Assembly (NCBI RefSeq): GCF_001905725.1 | Contig: NZ_LIWB01000015.1 | Location: 18,951 to 78,491, forward strand | Length of the DNA stretch: 59,541 nt | Reading direction: 5' to 3' | Source: Streptomyces sp. CB02400 | Lineage (GTDB): Bacteria; Actinomycetota; Actinomycetes; Streptomycetales; Streptomycetaceae | Shown: positions 49,362 to 58,612 of the stretch, piece by piece | Numbering within the stretch: the stretch's first letter is position 1 | Layout of the letters: the number at the start of each line of letters is the position of its first letter | The notes under the pieces: model-generated | Seen by the model: only the letters and a program-made list of their open reading frames with translations | The model's database searches: none | Told to the model about the DNA's origin: nothing | Program-made: the position numbers and the translations under genes

Positions 49362-49778
49362 ATGAGCGAAATCATCGGGCGGGCCGCGCTGCGGGCGGGT
49401 GCCACCGCCGTGGTCAACGAGTCGTACTCCTTCGCCTGTATGCGATGCGGATACGGCTGGGAACAGTCGTACGAAATAGAGCACCACACCGATGCCGACG
49501 GCCACGACTTCGTGATGTACGTGGCGGACGGCCGGATCGTCCCCTCCCCGCTGAACCGGCCGACGTGCCAGAACTGCGACGGCCATGTCGTACGGATCAT
49601 GCGGCCGGGCCGGGTCGCCTCCGCGCGGGACGCCGCCCACCGCGAACGCCGGGTGCCGCCCGCCGGGCCCGTCGAGGCGGTGTGGGAGCCCGAGGGAGCG
49701 ACGGCGGCCGTATCGCCCGAGAAGCGCCACCACTGGCATCTGTCCGACCTCCTCCACCCCTTCCGCCGGGCGACCTGA
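49362..49778 (+). CDS. Hypothetical protein with two CxxC zinc-ribbon pairs
   Basis: A 138-residue protein with Cys26/Cys29 (FACMRCGYGWEQSYE) and Cys69/Cys72 (PTCQNCDGH), forming a likely zinc ribbon interrupted by a 40-residue acidic/His-containing loop. I recall similar Streptomyces proteins but know no function; DNA or RNA binding is possible. AGGAG sits before the ATG. A strong hairpin precedes it. Confidence 0.75.
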   Translation: MSEIIGRAALRAGATAVVNESYSFACMRCGYGWEQSYEIEHHTDADGHDFVMYVADGRIVPSPLNRPTCQNCDGHVVRIMRPGRVASARDAAHRERRVPPAGPVEAVWEPEGATAAVSPEKRHHWHLSDLLHPFRRAT

Positions 49779-49808
49779 CGCCCGCGCCGCTTCCGTAGGA
49801 TCGGGGGC

Positions 49809-50699
49809 ATGCCTTCGAACGCCCCCGACAAGAACGCCGCCCCGCCGCTCCCGGAGCCCCTGCGGGTGCCGGTCGCGGACTCGCACACCCACCTCGACAT
49901 GCAGTCCGGCACGGTGGAGGAGGGGCTCGCCAAGGCCGCGTCGGTGGGTGTGACGACGGTCGTGCAGGTCGGCTGCGACCTCAAGGGGTCCCGGTGGGCG
50001 GCTCAGACCGCGGCGGCGTACGACTCCGTCCACGCGACGGTCGCGCTGCACCCCAACGAGGCCCCGCGCATCGTCCACGGGGACCCCGACGGCTGGTCCC
50101 GGCAGGGCGCCCGCGAACCCGGCGGGGACGCGGGACTGGACGAGGCGCTCGCCGAGATCGACCGGCTGGCCGCGCTGCCCCAGGTCAAGGGCGTCGGCGA
50201 GACCGGCCTCGACTACTTCCGCACCGGGCCGGAGGGCAAGGAGGCGCAGGAGCGGTCCTTCCGCGCCCACATCGAGATCGCCAAGCGCCACGGCAAGGCC
50301 CTCGTCATCCACGACCGCGACGCCCACGCCGACGTCCTGCGCGTGCTGAAGGAGGAGGGCGCCCCCGAGCGCACCGTCTTCCACTGCTACTCCGGGGACG
50401 CCGAGATGGCGGAGATCTGCGCGGGCGCCGGGTACTACATGTCGTTCGCCGGCAACGTCACCTTCAAGAACGCGCAGAACCTGCGGGACGCGCTCGCCGT
50501 GGCCCCGCTGGAGCTGGTCCTGGTGGAGACCGACGCGCCGTTCCTGACGCCGGCGCCGTACCGGGGGCGGCCGAACGCCCCGTACCTGGTGCCGGTGACC
50601 GTGCGGGCCATGGCGGCCGTACGGGGCATCGACGAGGACACCCTCGCCGCCGCCCTCGGGGCGAACACGGCCCGCGCCTTCGGTTATCCACAGGCGTGA
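49809..50699 (+). CDS. tatD: TatD family metal-dependent hydrolase (DNase)
   Basis: A 296-residue TIM-barrel enzyme with metal ligands in DSHTHLDM, Glu in GVGETGLDYF, His in LVIHDRDAH and FHCYSG, and the final Asp in VETDAPFLTP. The family are 3'-5' DNA exonucleases in DNA repair. TAGGAT (49796-49801) is a plausible -10 close to the ATG. It is followed after 34 bases by ksgA. Confidence 0.92.
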   Translation: MPSNAPDKNAAPPLPEPLRVPVADSHTHLDMQSGTVEEGLAKAASVGVTTVVQVGCDLKGSRWAAQTAAAYDSVHATVALHPNEAPRIVHGDPDGWSRQGAREPGGDAGLDEALAEIDRLAALPQVKGVGETGLDYFRTGPEGKEAQERSFRAHIEIAKRHGKALVIHDRDAHADVLRVLKEEGAPERTVFHCYSGDAEMAEICAGAGYYMSFAGNVTFKNAQNLRDALAVAPLELVLVETDAPFLTPAPYRGRPNAPYLVPVTVRAMAAVRGIDEDTLAAALGANTARAFGYPQA

Positions 50700-50733
50700 C
50701 CTGCGGGGTCGCCGCGCCCCGTACCCTTGTCCC

Positions 50734-51615
50734 GTGACCAGCCCCACCCCCGACGCCCTCCTGGGCCCCGCCGACATCCGTGAACTGGCGGCCGCCCTCG
50801 GCGTACGGCCCACCAAGCAGCGCGGCCAGAACTTCGTCATCGACGCCAACACGGTCCGCCGTATCGTGCGCACCGCCGAGGTCCGCCCCGACGACGTGGT
50901 CGTCGAGGTCGGACCGGGGCTCGGCTCGCTCACGCTGGCGCTGCTCGAGGCCGCCGACCGGGTCACCGCCGTCGAGATCGACGACGTCCTCGCCGCCGCG
51001 CTGCCCGCCACCGTCGCCGCCCGCATGCCCGGGCGGGCCGAGCGGTTCGCGCTGGTCCACTCCGACGCGATGCACGTCACCGAGCTGCCCGGACCCGCCC
51101 CGACCGCGCTCGTCGCGAACCTGCCCTACAACGTGGCCGTCCCGGTGCTGCTGCACATGCTCGAAAGCTTCCCCAGCATCGAGCGCACCCTCGTCATGGT
51201 CCAGTCGGAGGTCGCCGACCGGCTCGCCGCCGCACCCGGCTCGAAGGTGTACGGCGTGCCCTCGGTCAAGGCCAACTGGTACGCGGAGGTCAAGCGGGCC
51301 GGGGCCATCGGGCGGAACGTCTTCTGGCCCGCGCCCAACGTCGACAGCGGACTGGTCTCGCTGGTCCGCCGCGCGGAGCCGCTGAAGACCACCGCCTCCC
51401 GGCGCGAGGTGTTCGCCGTCGTCGACGCCGCCTTCGCCCAGCGCCGCAAGACGCTGCGGGCCGCGCTCGCCGGGTGGGCGGGATCGGCGGCCGCGGCCGA
51501 GGCCGCCCTGGTCGCGGCGGGGGTCTCGCCGCAGGCACGCGGGGAGTCCCTGACCGTCGAGGAGTTCGCGCGCATCGCCGAGCACGCCACGAGCAAGGAG
51601 CAGGGTCAGCAGTGA
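50734..51615 (+). CDS. ksgA: 16S rRNA dimethyladenosine transferase (RsmA/KsgA)
   Basis: A 293-residue SAM enzyme that dimethylates A1518 and A1519 of 16S rRNA. Motifs are RGQNFVID, EVGPGLGSLT (SAM loop) and the catalytic NLPYNVAVP; the end has AFAQRRKTLRAAL. GTG start with TACCCT 6 bases upstream, so probably leaderless. Its stop overlaps ispE. Confidence 0.95.
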   Translation: MTSPTPDALLGPADIRELAAALGVRPTKQRGQNFVIDANTVRRIVRTAEVRPDDVVVEVGPGLGSLTLALLEAADRVTAVEIDDVLAAALPATVAARMPGRAERFALVHSDAMHVTELPGPAPTALVANLPYNVAVPVLLHMLESFPSIERTLVMVQSEVADRLAAAPGSKVYGVPSVKANWYAEVKRAGAIGRNVFWPAPNVDSGLVSLVRRAEPLKTTASRREVFAVVDAAFAQRRKTLRAALAGWAGSAAAAEAALVAAGVSPQARGESLTVEEFARIAEHATSKEQGQQ

Positions 51616-52511
51616 GCGTCACCGTCCGCGTCCCCGCCAAGGTCAACGTCCAGCTCGCGGTCGGCGCGGCCCGCCCCGACGGCTTCCACGACCTGGCCAA
51701 CGTCTTCCTCGCGGTGGGCCTGTACGACGAGGTCACCGTCACGGCGGCCGACGGGCTGCGGGTGACCTGCGCCGGCCCCGACGCCGACCAGGTCCCCCTG
51801 GACCGTACGAACCTCGCCGCCCGTGCCGCCCTGGTGCTCGCCGAGCGGTACGGCCGGGACGCGGACGTCCACATCCACATCGCCAAGGACATCCCCGTCG
51901 CCGGGGGCATGGCGGGCGGCAGCGCGGACGGTGCGGGTGCCCTGCTGGCGTGCGACGCGCTGTGGGGGACGGGTGCCTCGCGCGAGGAGCTCCTCGACAT
52001 CTGCGCCGGGCTGGGCAGCGATGTGCCGTTCAGCCTGGTGGGAGGGGCGGCGCTCGGTACCGGACGGGGCGAGAAGCTGACGGAGCTGGAGGTCGGGGGA
52101 AGCTTCCACTGGGTGTTCGCGATGGCCTCGCGGGGGCTGTCGACACCGGCGGTGTTCCGGGAGTTCGACCGGCTGGGGGAGGGACGGGAGATCCCCGAGC
52201 CCGTGGCCTCGCAGGAACTGCTCGACGCCCTGGCCAAGGGGGACGTCGACGCGCTCGCCGCCGCCGTCTCCGACTCCAATGATCTTCAGCCGGCGGCGCT
52301 GTCGCTGTTCCCGGAACTGGCGGACACGCTCGCGGCGGGGCGGGCGGCGGGGGCACTGGCCACCCTGGTCTCGGGCTCGGGACCGACCACGGCGTTCCTC
52401 GCCCGGGACGCGGAGTCGGCTGACGTGATCGCGGGAGCCCTGAGGGCTTCCGGCACCTGCCGCACGGTGCGCAGGGCGGCGGGGCCGGCGCCGGGGGCGA
52501 CGGTCGTCTGA
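51612..52511 (+). CDS. ispE: 4-diphosphocytidyl-2-C-methyl-D-erythritol kinase
   Basis: A 299-residue GHMP kinase of the MEP isoprenoid pathway. The N-terminus is VRVPAKVNVQLAVG, the ATP loop is PVAGGMAGGSADGAG (about 95-109), GLGSDVPF follows, and SGSGPTTAF closes the site. GTG overlaps the ksgA stop, the usual actinobacterial order. Confidence 0.94.
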   Translation: MSVTVRVPAKVNVQLAVGAARPDGFHDLANVFLAVGLYDEVTVTAADGLRVTCAGPDADQVPLDRTNLAARAALVLAERYGRDADVHIHIAKDIPVAGGMAGGSADGAGALLACDALWGTGASREELLDICAGLGSDVPFSLVGGAALGTGRGEKLTELEVGGSFHWVFAMASRGLSTPAVFREFDRLGEGREIPEPVASQELLDALAKGDVDALAAAVSDSNDLQPAALSLFPELADTLAAGRAAGALATLVSGSGPTTAFLARDAESADVIAGALRASGTCRTVRRAAGPAPGATVV

Positions 52512-52641
52512 GGATCGGGGCCGCGTCCCGACCGTGCCCCGGAAGGTTCGCCGGTCCAAGAGGGACCGGCTCCTCACGTCCCGGGCGCGTTCCGTCAGGG
52601 CCTACGCTTGAAAGCTGATCGACCCACCGGGCAGGAGAGAA

Positions 52642-54456
52642 ATGGCCGTCAATCTGGTCAATGTCGAGAACGTCAGCAAGGTGTACGGGACGCGTGCGCT
52701 GCTCGACGGGATTTCCCTCGGCGTCTCCGAGGGGGACCGGATCGGGGTCGTGGGGAGGAACGGGGACGGCAAGACCACGCTCATCCGGATGCTGGCCCGG
52801 CTGGAGGAGGCCGACACCGGGCGGGTGACGCACTCCGGCGGGCTGCGGCTCGGGGTGCTCACCCAGCACGACTCGCTCGACCCGGCCGCCACCGTGCGGC
52901 ACGAGGTCATCGGGGACATGGCCGACCACGAGTGGGCCGGGAACGCCAAGGTCAGGGACGTACTGACCGGGCTGTTCGGCGGGCTGGACCTGCCGGGGTT
53001 CCCCAAGGGACTCGACACGGTCATCGGGCCGCTGTCCGGTGGTGAGCGGCGCCGGATCGCGCTCGCCAAGCTGCTCATCGAGGAGCAGGACCTGATCGTC
53101 CTCGACGAGCCGACCAACCACCTCGACGTCGAGGGCATCGCCTGGCTCGCCCAGCATCTGCGGGCGCGGCGGTCCGCGCTCGTCTGCGTCACCCACGACC
53201 GCTGGTTCCTGGACCAGGTCTGCACCCGCATGTGGGACGTGCAGCGCGGTGACGTGTACGAGTACGAGGGCGGCTACTCCGACTACGTCTTCGCCCGCGC
53301 GGAGCGTGAGCGCATCGCCGCCACCGAGGAGGTCAAGCGGCAGAACCTGGTCCGCAAGGAGCTGGCCTGGCTGCGGCGCGGCGCCCCCGCCCGGACCTCC
53401 AAGCCGCGGTTCCGGGTCGAGGCCGCGAATGAGCTGATCAAGGACGTGCCGCCGCCCCGCGACAGCAGCGAGCTGATGAAGTTCGCCTCCTCGCGGCTCG
53501 GCAAGACGGTGTTCGACCTGGAGGACGTCACCGTCCAGGCCGGGCCCAAGGTGCTGCTCAAGCACGTCACCTGGCAGCTCGGGCCCGGGGACCGCATCGG
53601 TCTGGTCGGGGTCAACGGCGCGGGCAAGACGTCCCTGCTGCGGGCGCTGGCGGAGGCCGCCCGGAGCGAGGGGGAGGTGCAGCCCGCGGGCGGTCAGGTC
53701 CGCGTCGGCAAGACGGTCAAGCTCGCCTATCTCTCCCAGGAGGTCGCCGAGCTCGACCCCACCTGGCGGGTGCTCCAGGCCGTGCAGCAGGTGCGCGAGC
53801 GCGTCGACCTCGGCAAGGGGCGCGAGATGACCGCCGGGCAGCTCTGCGAGACCTTCGGGTTCAACAAGGAGAAGCAGTGGACGCCGGTCGGCGATCTGTC
53901 GGGCGGTGAGCGGCGGCGGCTGCAACTGCTGCGGCTGCTGATGGACGAGCCCAACGTCCTCTTCCTCGACGAGCCCACCAACGACCTCGACATCGAGACC
54001 CTCACCCAGCTCGAGGACGTCCTCGACGGCTGGCCCGGCTCGATGATCGTCATCTCCCACGACCGGTTCTTCGTCGAGCGCACCACCGACCGCGTGTTCG
54101 CCCTCCTCGGCGACGGCACCCTGCGGATGCTGCCGCGCGGGATCGACGAGTACCTGGAGCGCCGCAAGCGGATGGAGGAGGCCGCCGCCGCTGCGGCCTC
54201 CGTACCGGCCGCGGTGTCTCAGGGTTCCGCGCCGGAGAAGAGCGCCGCCGACCAGCGCGCCGCCAAGAAGGAGCTGCAGAAGATCGAGCGGCAGCTCGAC
54301 AAGGTCTCCGAGAAGGAGACCAAGCTGCACGCCGCCATCGCCGAGCACGCCACCGACTTCGCGAAGGTCGCCGAACTCGACGCCGAGCTGCGGGAACTGG
54401 CCGGACAGCGGGACGAGCTGGAGCTGCGCTGGCTGGAACTGGCGGAGGACGCCTGA
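52642..54456 (+). CDS. ABC-F family ATPase (Uup-like)
   Basis: A 604-residue cytoplasmic protein with two ABC domains and no membrane part. Site 1 has GRNGDGKTT (38-46), LSGGERRRIALAK and LDEPTNHLD; site 2 has GVNGAGKTS, LSGGERRRLQLLR and LDEPTNDLD. A linker with Arg-rich helices and a C-terminal coiled coil (about 525-600) resemble Uup. ABC-F proteins act on the ribosome; a house-keeping role is likelier than resistance. GGAGAG precedes the ATG, and TACGCT (52603-52608) is a possible -10. Confidence 0.92.
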   Translation: MAVNLVNVENVSKVYGTRALLDGISLGVSEGDRIGVVGRNGDGKTTLIRMLARLEEADTGRVTHSGGLRLGVLTQHDSLDPAATVRHEVIGDMADHEWAGNAKVRDVLTGLFGGLDLPGFPKGLDTVIGPLSGGERRRIALAKLLIEEQDLIVLDEPTNHLDVEGIAWLAQHLRARRSALVCVTHDRWFLDQVCTRMWDVQRGDVYEYEGGYSDYVFARAERERIAATEEVKRQNLVRKELAWLRRGAPARTSKPRFRVEAANELIKDVPPPRDSSELMKFASSRLGKTVFDLEDVTVQAGPKVLLKHVTWQLGPGDRIGLVGVNGAGKTSLLRALAEAARSEGEVQPAGGQVRVGKTVKLAYLSQEVAELDPTWRVLQAVQQVRERVDLGKGREMTAGQLCETFGFNKEKQWTPVGDLSGGERRRLQLLRLLMDEPNVLFLDEPTNDLDIETLTQLEDVLDGWPGSMIVISHDRFFVERTTDRVFALLGDGTLRMLPRGIDEYLERRKRMEEAAAAAASVPAAVSQGSAPEKSAADQRAAKKELQKIERQLDKVSEKETKLHAAIAEHATDFAKVAELDAELRELAGQRDELELRWLELAEDA

Positions 54457-54691
54457 GCCGTCCCGCCCGTCCGCGCGCGGGGGCGCGTGTGGCGTGAAGG
54501 GGGCGTGAAGGCGCGTAACAGGGGCATCACGGGCCGGTCCTCCCTTGGGAACAGGGGCGGATACGGCCCGGTGGCGTGTCCGTACCGGGTGATAGAAAGG
54601 GCCCAGTCTGAGAAACGTCTGAATACGGCTCTGGGTTCATCGCGCACCTCAGGGCGTGGCTAAAAATCAGTGAGCAAGGGGGAACGCGCTG

Positions 54692-56455
54692 ATGACGCAG
54701 CCGCCGAACCAGCCGCCGCAGGGAGGCTTCGGAGCGCCGCAGGATCCGCCGCCGGGGGGTGGCTTCGGGGCTCCGCAGACGCCCCCTTCGCCTCCGCAGG
54801 GGCCGCCGGCCGGTGCGCCGCAGCCCGGATACGGGTATCCGCAGCAGCCGGGGCCGTACAACTCCGGGCCGTACAACTCCGGGCCGTACGCCTCCGGGCC
54901 CTACGGACAGCCGCAGCAGCCGGGGCCGTACGGGCAGCAGCCCGGGTACGGATACCCGCCGCAGCCGCAGTTCCCCGGGGCGCCCGGTACGCCGCCGCCC
55001 GGCGGGCCCGGCTCCCGGAGCCCCTTCAAGGGCAAGCCCGCCATGATCATCGGCGCCGCGGTGGCCGCGCTGCTGGTGATCGGCGGCACCGTGTGGGCCG
55101 TCTCCGGTGACGACGGCAAGAAGGACAAGAAGCCCGTCGCCAAGCAGACCGACGACCCCGAGCCGGGCGGCTCCTCCGGCGCCCCGGTCAACCCGGGCGA
55201 CGGCAGCGGCGACGGCGGCGAGGACCCGGAGAACCTCAACGAGGGCCGCAAGGCCGGTGAGTCCAAGGTGCTCTGGTACAAGGAGGCGCCCGACGCGCCC
55301 GGTTCCGGCGCCGACGCCCCCGGCATGTGGGTCACCGACAAGACGGCCGTGAAGGCCGCCTACAAGGAGCTCTTCGCCTACAACGTCGGTGACGGCGATC
55401 CCACCTGGGACACCATCGCCTTCCCGCAGGAGATCTGCGCGGTCACACAGGAGAAGACGGCCGACGACAAGGTCGTCATCGCCTACAAGAGCGGCAAGAA
55501 CGACAGCGCCGAGTGCAACCAGCTCCAGCTCGTCGACCTCAACACCGGCGAGAAGGGCTGGAAGCAGGAGGTCGCCGACGGCGCGCTGTTCGACTCCTCG
55601 CTCTCCATCGAGATGTCCCTCACCGGCAACACGCTGATGGTGGGCCGCTCGCAGTCCGGCACGGCGTACGACGTGACCAGCGGCAAGAAGCTGTTCGACG
55701 CGAAGAAGTACGGCGACGCCCCCTGCTTCCCCGCCGCCTTCGCGGGCGGTGAGCGGCTGCTCCAGGTCGCGTCCTGCGGCGCCGGCGGCACCAACGAGCA
55801 CGACGAGCTCCGGGAGCTCGACCCGAAGACCGGCAAGGTGAAGTGGACCCAGAAGTTCGACAAGGGGTGGCGCATCGAGCGCACCTACTCCGTCGACCCG
55901 GTGGTCGTCTACAGCACCAACGAGGAGAAGAAGGCCTGGAACATATCCGTCTTCACCGGCGGCAGCGGCAAGTTCCGCTCCGAGGTCACCATCGACGAGG
56001 ACTTCGCCCCCGGCTGCGGCTGGGCCATCCTCGCGCGCGACCTCCAGGGATGTGAAGGCGTCGTCGTCGACGGGAACACCCTCTACCTGCCCACCGAGGC
56101 GACCACCGGGGCCAACGAGATCGTCGCCATCAGCCTCGACAACGGCAAGGAGCGGTGGCGGGTCAAGTCCCCCGCCGAGGAGTCCATGCAGCCCATGAAG
56201 ATCGAGGGCGGCAAGCTCATCGCCTACGTCGAGCCGTCGTACGACGCGGGCGGGCAGGTCGTGGCCGTCCCCGTCGGCGGCAGCGACCACAAGCCGGCCG
56301 GACTGATGCGGAACCCGCAGGGCGTCGCGGACATCGAGAACAGCTTCTTCAGCAAGTCGATCGACTGGGTCGACGGACGCTTCTACATCTCGACCACACG
56401 GCTGACCGGCAATGACGACTCGAAGGAGAAGTTGATGCTCGCCTACGGCAAGTGA
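54692..56455 (+). CDS. Membrane-anchored PQQ-like beta-propeller protein, copy 1
   Basis: A 587-residue protein. Residues 1-112 are a low-complexity Pro/Gln/Gly/Tyr tail with repeats such as YNSGP and PGYGYP. One membrane helix (about 117-138) follows, then a Lys/Asp/Gly linker and an outside beta-propeller of the PQQ-like type, with repeats ending in LDNGKERWRV or LDPKTGKVKWTQ. Cys residues (at least six) may form disulfides outside the cell. The function is unknown, perhaps surface sensing or scaffolding. The 235-base gap before it shows no gene; the paralogue follows after 82 bases. Confidence 0.78.
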   Translation: MTQPPNQPPQGGFGAPQDPPPGGGFGAPQTPPSPPQGPPAGAPQPGYGYPQQPGPYNSGPYNSGPYASGPYGQPQQPGPYGQQPGYGYPPQPQFPGAPGTPPPGGPGSRSPFKGKPAMIIGAAVAALLVIGGTVWAVSGDDGKKDKKPVAKQTDDPEPGGSSGAPVNPGDGSGDGGEDPENLNEGRKAGESKVLWYKEAPDAPGSGADAPGMWVTDKTAVKAAYKELFAYNVGDGDPTWDTIAFPQEICAVTQEKTADDKVVIAYKSGKNDSAECNQLQLVDLNTGEKGWKQEVADGALFDSSLSIEMSLTGNTLMVGRSQSGTAYDVTSGKKLFDAKKYGDAPCFPAAFAGGERLLQVASCGAGGTNEHDELRELDPKTGKVKWTQKFDKGWRIERTYSVDPVVVYSTNEEKKAWNISVFTGGSGKFRSEVTIDEDFAPGCGWAILARDLQGCEGVVVDGNTLYLPTEATTGANEIVAISLDNGKERWRVKSPAEESMQPMKIEGGKLIAYVEPSYDAGGQVVAVPVGGSDHKPAGLMRNPQGVADIENSFFSKSIDWVDGRFYISTTRLTGNDDSKEKLMLAYGK

Positions 56456-56537
56456 GAGTCGCGGTTCGTCTCCTTCCCGCAGTCCGTCGCCCGTCGTCCG
56501 TCGTCCGCCGTTCCCTTTTCTTCGAGGTACTCACGTC

Positions 56538-58406
56538 ATGACCCAGCCGCCTCCGCCGCCCAACCAGCCCCCGCAGCAGCCGGGGTTCGGGCCGCCGCAG
56601 CCGCCGTCCACTCCTGGTGGGCCCGATCTCAACAAGGCTCCGGAGCCTGGGTACGGGTATCCGCAGGCCCCGCAGGCCCCGCAGGCCCCGCAGACTCCGG
56701 CGGCTCCTCCGGCCGCCCCGCAGACCCCGGCGGCTCCTCCGGCTGCTCCGCAGGGGCCCGGGTACGGGTATCCGCAGCAGCCGCCGGCCGCCGGGTACGG
56801 GTATCCGGGGCAGCAGCAGCCGGGGGCGTACGGGCAGCCTCAGCAGCCGGGGCCGTATGGGCAGCCCGGTTATGGGCAACAGCCCGGGTACGGGTATCCG
56901 CAGCCGCCGACCATGCCGATGCAGCCGCAGCCGGGGGGTGGCGGGAAGAAGTTCAACGCGCAGGCCGCCATCATCGTCTCGGCGGTCGTGGCCATCGCAC
57001 TGATCGTCGGTGGCGGTGTCTGGTACGCGTCCTCGTCCGGCAAGGACGACGACAAGGAGACCACCGCGAATTCCGGTGACGGCAAGAACAAGACGAACGG
57101 TGGCGGCGGAGGCGGAGGGGACAGCTCCTCCGAAGCGAAGGAGAAGGCGCCGGCCGACACCAACTCCAAGGTGCTGTTCCAGGTGCCCTCACCCAAGGTC
57201 CCCAAGGACGTCACGAGCATCTCCACCTCCGGTTCCTGGCTGACCGACACGGTGTACGCCAAGAGCGGCATCGCCGAGATCGTCGGCTACGACCGCGCCA
57301 AGGGCACCGAGAAGTGGACGATCGACCTGCCCGGACCGGTGTGCGAGGCCACCAACCGCGTCACCGAGGACAACAAGACGGCGATCACCTTCAAGCCCGC
57401 CATGCCGACCAAGGGGAACCCGCAGGCCTGCACGCAGATCGCGGTGATCGACCTGGAGGCGGGCAAGGAGCTGTGGACCAAGACCGCCAAGTCCGGCACC
57501 ATGCCGATCAGCTTCAACAACGTCACGATCAGCGGTGGTACCGTCGCGGCGGGCAGCACCAGCGGCGGCGCCGCCTGGGAGATCGCCTCCGGTAAGCAGC
57601 TGTGGGCGCCCAAGACGTCCGACTCCTGCTACGACTCCGGGTACGGCGGCGGCGAGAAGCTCGTCGCGGTGCGCAAGTGCGGCTCGTACGAGCAGCGGCA
57701 GCTGCACATCCAGAACATCGACCCGAAGAGCGGGAAGGTGATCGCCGAGTACAAGATGGACGAGGGCATCGAGTACGCCGCCGTCGTCTCCACCGACCCG
57801 CTGATCGTGGCGGCCGACGTCAACGAGTCCGCGGGTGACGGCAGCGGGATCTCGGACTTCTTCTCCATCGACAACAAGACCGGCAAGCTGCGTGCGCGCA
57901 TCTCCGCGCCGGGCGACGAGTTCGCGGCCCGCTGCGACGGCATCTACAAGCTCGAGAAGTGCAGCGGGCTGGCGGTCGGCGACGACAAGCTGTACATCGC
58001 CACCGAGGAGCACGAGGGCGCCGGGGAGTCGTACAGCCAGACCAACGAGATCGTCGCCTTCGACCTGGCGACCGGCAAGCAGACCGGTCAGCGGGCCGAC
58101 GCGGGTGAGGACTACACGATCACTCCGCTGCGGATGGACGGCGGCAACATCCTGGCGTACAAGCGTCCGCCGTACGACAAGGGCGGGCAGATCGTCAGCA
58201 TCGACGGGGGGACCTTCAAGCAGACGACGCTGATGGAGAACCCGGCGACGGAGACCGTGCGGGACGTGGAGGCGCGGATGTCGCCGGATTCCGCGGAGAT
58301 CCTGTTCTCGCAGGGCAGTCTGTACATGTCCGAGGTGTTCGCCAGTGATTTCTCGTCGGCTTCGGACGAGAAGGAGTATCTCGTGATCGCTTTCGGTACG
58401 AGCTGA
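56538..58406 (+). CDS. Membrane-anchored PQQ-like beta-propeller protein, copy 2
   Basis: A 622-residue paralogue of the preceding protein. The cytoplasmic tail (1-138) has exact repeats PQTPAAPPAA at residues 51-60 and 61-70 and PQAPQAPQAP before them. The membrane helix lies at about 144-166, followed by a Gly/Ser/Asp linker and propeller repeats such as DRAKGTEKWTIDLPGP, LEAGKELWTK and IASGKQLWAPK. The shared layout and paired order suggest a duplication and possibly a two-part surface complex. Confidence 0.78.
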   Translation: MTQPPPPPNQPPQQPGFGPPQPPSTPGGPDLNKAPEPGYGYPQAPQAPQAPQTPAAPPAAPQTPAAPPAAPQGPGYGYPQQPPAAGYGYPGQQQPGAYGQPQQPGPYGQPGYGQQPGYGYPQPPTMPMQPQPGGGGKKFNAQAAIIVSAVVAIALIVGGGVWYASSSGKDDDKETTANSGDGKNKTNGGGGGGGDSSSEAKEKAPADTNSKVLFQVPSPKVPKDVTSISTSGSWLTDTVYAKSGIAEIVGYDRAKGTEKWTIDLPGPVCEATNRVTEDNKTAITFKPAMPTKGNPQACTQIAVIDLEAGKELWTKTAKSGTMPISFNNVTISGGTVAAGSTSGGAAWEIASGKQLWAPKTSDSCYDSGYGGGEKLVAVRKCGSYEQRQLHIQNIDPKSGKVIAEYKMDEGIEYAAVVSTDPLIVAADVNESAGDGSGISDFFSIDNKTGKLRARISAPGDEFAARCDGIYKLEKCSGLAVGDDKLYIATEEHEGAGESYSQTNEIVAFDLATGKQTGQRADAGEDYTITPLRMDGGNILAYKRPPYDKGGQIVSIDGGTFKQTTLMENPATETVRDVEARMSPDSAEILFSQGSLYMSEVFASDFSSASDEKEYLVIAFGTS

Positions 58407-58426
58407 TCGTTCGGATTCTTGCTTTT

Positions 58427-58460
58427 CGCGGCCCCGTCCCTGGTCAGGGACGGGGCCGCG
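58427..58460 (+). terminator. Terminator after the propeller gene pair
   Basis: CGCGGCCCCGTCCCT (58427-58441) and AGGGACGGGGCCGCG (58446-58460) form a perfect 15-bp stem with loop GGTC, 20 bases past the stop. Confidence 0.92.
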
Positions 58461-58612
58461 GGCGTATCGCGCATCATGTGCTCATCACCGTCGAATGCGA
58501 GAATTTCGGTGATCCGGGGCGATTCTCGCCGGTAGGGGGAGCGCGATGTCGAACAAGCGTGTAGCTTCCGGGGGCATCCGGGGGTGCGTTGTTATGGGGG
58601 GTTGGTTGTTCG

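Noticed and set aside
52642..54456. Antibiotic-resistance ABC-F gene
   Set aside because: The Uup-like coiled-coil C-terminus and housekeeping neighbours favour a general ribosome-associated role; no biosynthetic genes are near.
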